NCBI GenBank assembly: GCA_964402115.1
Contig: CAYOBW010000009.1
Location: forward strand, 1-64,000
DNA from: CAYOBW01 sp964402115
Lineage (GTDB): Bacteria; Verrucomicrobiota; Kiritimatiellia; UBA8416; CAYOBW01
Length of the DNA stretch: 64,000 nt
Reading direction: 5' to 3'
The notes under the pieces are model-generated. The model ran no database searches. It saw only the letters and a program-made list of their open reading frames with translations, and was not told where the DNA came from. The position numbers were made by a program, and so were the translations under genes. This document shows positions 62,248 to 64,000 of the stretch, in pieces; the stretch's first letter is position 1; each line of letters opens with the position of its first letter.

Positions 62248-64000
62248 TCAGCGCTCCTCTTCCTCCAGCCACACCCGGCCGCGGAAGAAGCGCGGGCGGA
62301 CGACCTGGTTCGTATACCAGACGGTTTGGTTGGTGCCAAGGATGCGTTCGAAACCGCCGACGGACTGCCAGGCGTGGTTCGCGAGGCTGGTGCAGTTATC
62401 CAGGGCATAGCAGCGCAGCCACCCGGCGACGGTTTCGTCGGCGCGCACGGTGTCGAACCGGACGGCGGGCAGGCCGTTGGTCCAGCGCAGCGCGACGGTG
62501 AAGGCGCTGTGCGCGTTCAGCGGGTCCGTGCCGGCGATGTACTCGGCGTTGTTCGACAGGCCGTCGCTATCGCGGTCTTCCGCCGCGCCGCCCTGCAGGG
62601 CGTTGGTGGCGCCGAACTGTTCGATCTCCCACTGGTCCGGCAGGCGATCCGCGTCGGCATCCACGGTGTAGGACAGTCGCAGTTCGGCGGTCAGAAACGC
62701 CGGGGTGGGGGAGAGGCTCTGGTACTCCGCGCGCATCCAGTCCGCCGACCGCGCCGCGCGGGCGACGCGCAGTTCATCCACTTTGCCGGTCAGGAAGCCG
62801 CTCGGCGTGCCGTCCACATTGCGGCAGCCGAGCAGCGGCGCGCCGGTGGGCACGATGCCGCCGCACGCGCCCATGGCGAGGGCGAGGCCGTTCACGTAAC
62901 CATAGGCCTGCCCGCGGCTCAGCACGAGCCCCAGGTGGTCCCACGCGGTCAAGCGCGCCGCCGCGGTGCCGGTCGCGGCCTGCGCCGCCAGCCGCCACAC
63001 CAGCCGGCCATTGCTTTCGAGCAGCAGTTTGCCGGCGCTCGTGGCGCTGTCGCAGCCGAACACGCCGTAGGAGCCTTCGGTCTGGCGGTAGCACCAGGCG
63101 CTGACGGTAAGCTGGTCCTGGTTGGCCTGGATCCACGCGGCCGGGATCCCCGGCTCGACATAGCTGGACGCCGCGGCGGCGAACGCGCGCCCGCCGCCCG
63201 CAAGGCCCGTGCCGGGCGTTGAGCCGTGGTTCACGGCTGCCAGTCGGTTCGACGTGGAATCGGCCAGGCCGTCCTGAAAATGCCAGACGCCGGCATAGCC
63301 GTTGCGCCAGGTGGAGCCGTCCTGCGTATACGGCGGGCGGGTCAGCAGCGTTGGCGTGCCCCACCGCGCCCAGAAAAAGCCGCCAGGGGCCAGCTGCGGC
63401 ACGCGCACCCACACCAGCGAGACGCCATTCGTGTCCCACGTCTCGACTTCGTAGCTGAGCGGCCGGGTTTCGGTCGCGTCCATGAAGCGCAAGTCGGCGC
63501 CGCCGGGGCCGGCGAACTGCGCGTATTGGAAGCCGGCAATGTGGGCGCCCAGCCGCACGGGCACGGGGAAGTCGGTCAGCGTGGTTGTCCCGCTGTAACC
63601 CGTGCAGGTGAGCTTCAGCCGGTGCGTGTGTGCGGCGGGGGGCAGGCCGTTGACGGTGATCCGGCACACGGCGGAGGTGTGGCTGCGGCCGGCGGCGTCG
63701 ACGACCACGGCGGTCAGTTGGTACGTCCCTTCGCTGCGCAATGCCGCCAGCTCCGCCGTGTAGGGCGCGGTGGCGTCGGAAGCCAGCAGCGTGGTCTCCG
63801 CCAGGAAGTCCACCCGTGCCACGGCCGCGCCGATGCCCGACTCGTCGACCGCCGCGCGCGCGATTTGCGTGATCGGCACGTCGTGGACGCTGCCCGATAG
63901 CGGCGCGATGATTTCGACCAGCGCCGGCCCGCGTCCGGGCGTGGCGCTCAGGCCAAGCACCCAGCTGTCCGGCACGTTGCCGGCGCCGCCCACCCCGGCG
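62248..64000 (-). CDS. DUF2341/LamG surface protein with TSP3-like repeat (5'-partial)
   Basis: The frame is open through the right edge, so the true start lies outside. Visible domains from the N-side: an immunoglobulin-like repeat (PLSGSVHDVPITQIARAAVD), a DUF2341 domain (GYSGTTTLTDFPVPVRL...FMDATETRPLSYEVETW), a LamG fold (YVEPGIPAAWI...GKVDELRVARAARSADWM) and a calcium-binding repeat (DADADRLPDQWE, DRDSDGLSNNAEYIAGTDPL). The C-terminus PRFFRGRVWLEEEER resembles the terminal strand of related PVC surface proteins. Carbohydrate- or substrate-binding at the surface is inferred. It ends 9 bases before the BSP-type gene. Confidence 0.85.
   Translation of the reverse strand, partial: AGVGGAGNVPDSWVLGLSATPGRGPALVEIIAPLSGSVHDVPITQIARAAVDESGIGAAVARVDFLAETTLLASDATAPYTAELAALRSEGTYQLTAVVVDAAGRSHTSAVCRITVNGLPPAAHTHRLKLTCTGYSGTTTLTDFPVPVRLGAHIAGFQYAQFAGPGGADLRFMDATETRPLSYEVETWDTNGVSLVWVRVPQLAPGGFFWARWGTPTLLTRPPYTQDGSTWRNGYAGVWHFQDGLADSTSNRLAAVNHGSTPGTGLAGGGRAFAAAASSYVEPGIPAAWIQANQDQLTVSAWCYRQTEGSYGVFGCDSATSAGKLLLESNGRLVWRLAAQAATGTAAARLTAWDHLGLVLSRGQAYGYVNGLALAMGACGGIVPTGAPLLGCRNVDGTPSGFLTGKVDELRVARAARSADWMRAEYQSLSPTPAFLTAELRLSYTVDADADRLPDQWEIEQFGATNALQGGAAEDRDSDGLSNNAEYIAGTDPLNAHSAFTVALRWTNGLPAVRFDTVRADETVAGWLRCYALDNCTSLANHAWQSVGGFERILGTNQTVWYTNQVVRPRFFRGRVWLEEEER

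Overview
The window is GC-rich, repeat-rich DNA that looks like a metagenome-assembled contig from the PVC group (Verrucomicrobiota, Kiritimatiellota or Lentisphaerota). This is inferred from gene content: large autotransporter-associated beta-strand-repeat (PATR) proteins, many secreted glycoside hydrolases, LamG and DUF2341 proteins, a XylR-type regulator that joins a LacI-like sensor to an AraC DNA-binding domain, and many dispersed palindromes. No rRNA or taxonomic marker gene is present, so the phylum stays open. A 10-N scaffold gap at 16512-16521 lies in an artefactual poly-G/poly-C tract.

Layout. 1-5066 (minus strand): a 1472-aa PATR protein and a DUF4160/DUF2442 pair. 5448-9647: TspO, tRNA-Tyr(GTA), a patch of toxin-antitoxin relics bordered by attC-like hairpins, a secreted esterase and a C_GCAxxG_C_C protein. 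9821-16236: a 1185-aa LamG protein and a sialidase, surrounded by relics of two sulfatases and two PATR C-termini. 16725-35902 (plus strand): a glycan-degradation locus with GH78, GH106, a truncated GH78 pseudogene, an arabinose/fucose-isomerase-like enzyme, a second GH106, a GH43/32-like propeller, a GH36-like alpha-galactosidase and a GH32 fructan hydrolase. 36224-38463 (minus): a secreted metzincin-like protease and the XylR-type regulator. 38605-54339 (plus): a second PATR protein, then a tightly packed operon for sialic acid and related sugars. It holds a NanM-like mutarotase fused to an SSS transporter, N-acetylneuraminate lyase, two sialidases, a GH2 enzyme, a UroD/MtaA-like methyltransferase and a second DapA-superfamily enzyme. 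54340-57991: AAA/DUF4143 ATPase, HicB-HicA, a CorA/ZntB-type transporter and a MITE-like element. 58066-64000 (minus): an alpha/alpha-toroid protein, a polytopic membrane protein, a basic-secretory-protein metallopeptidase and a LamG/DUF2341 protein cut by the window edge.

How the genes may work together (inference). Exported sialidases release sialic acid, the propeller domain converts its anomer, the fused symporter imports it, and the lyase splits it into ManNAc and pyruvate. The XylR-type regulator, divergent from the PATR-led gene run, is the natural candidate for control. The upstream locus would remove rhamnose, galactose and fructose residues from a complex glycan.

The most notable observation is a conserved C-terminal module ending in G-T-V-[LV]-[ILV]-V-R-stop. 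It is on both intact PATR proteins and on two isolated gene relics, and is a candidate for an undescribed sorting or outer-membrane signal. Other observations are attC-like hairpins behind toxin-antitoxin relics, a HicB with an N-terminal ribbon-helix-helix domain, a lectin-like domain inserted at different places in two GH106 paralogues, and several genes lost by internal deletion.
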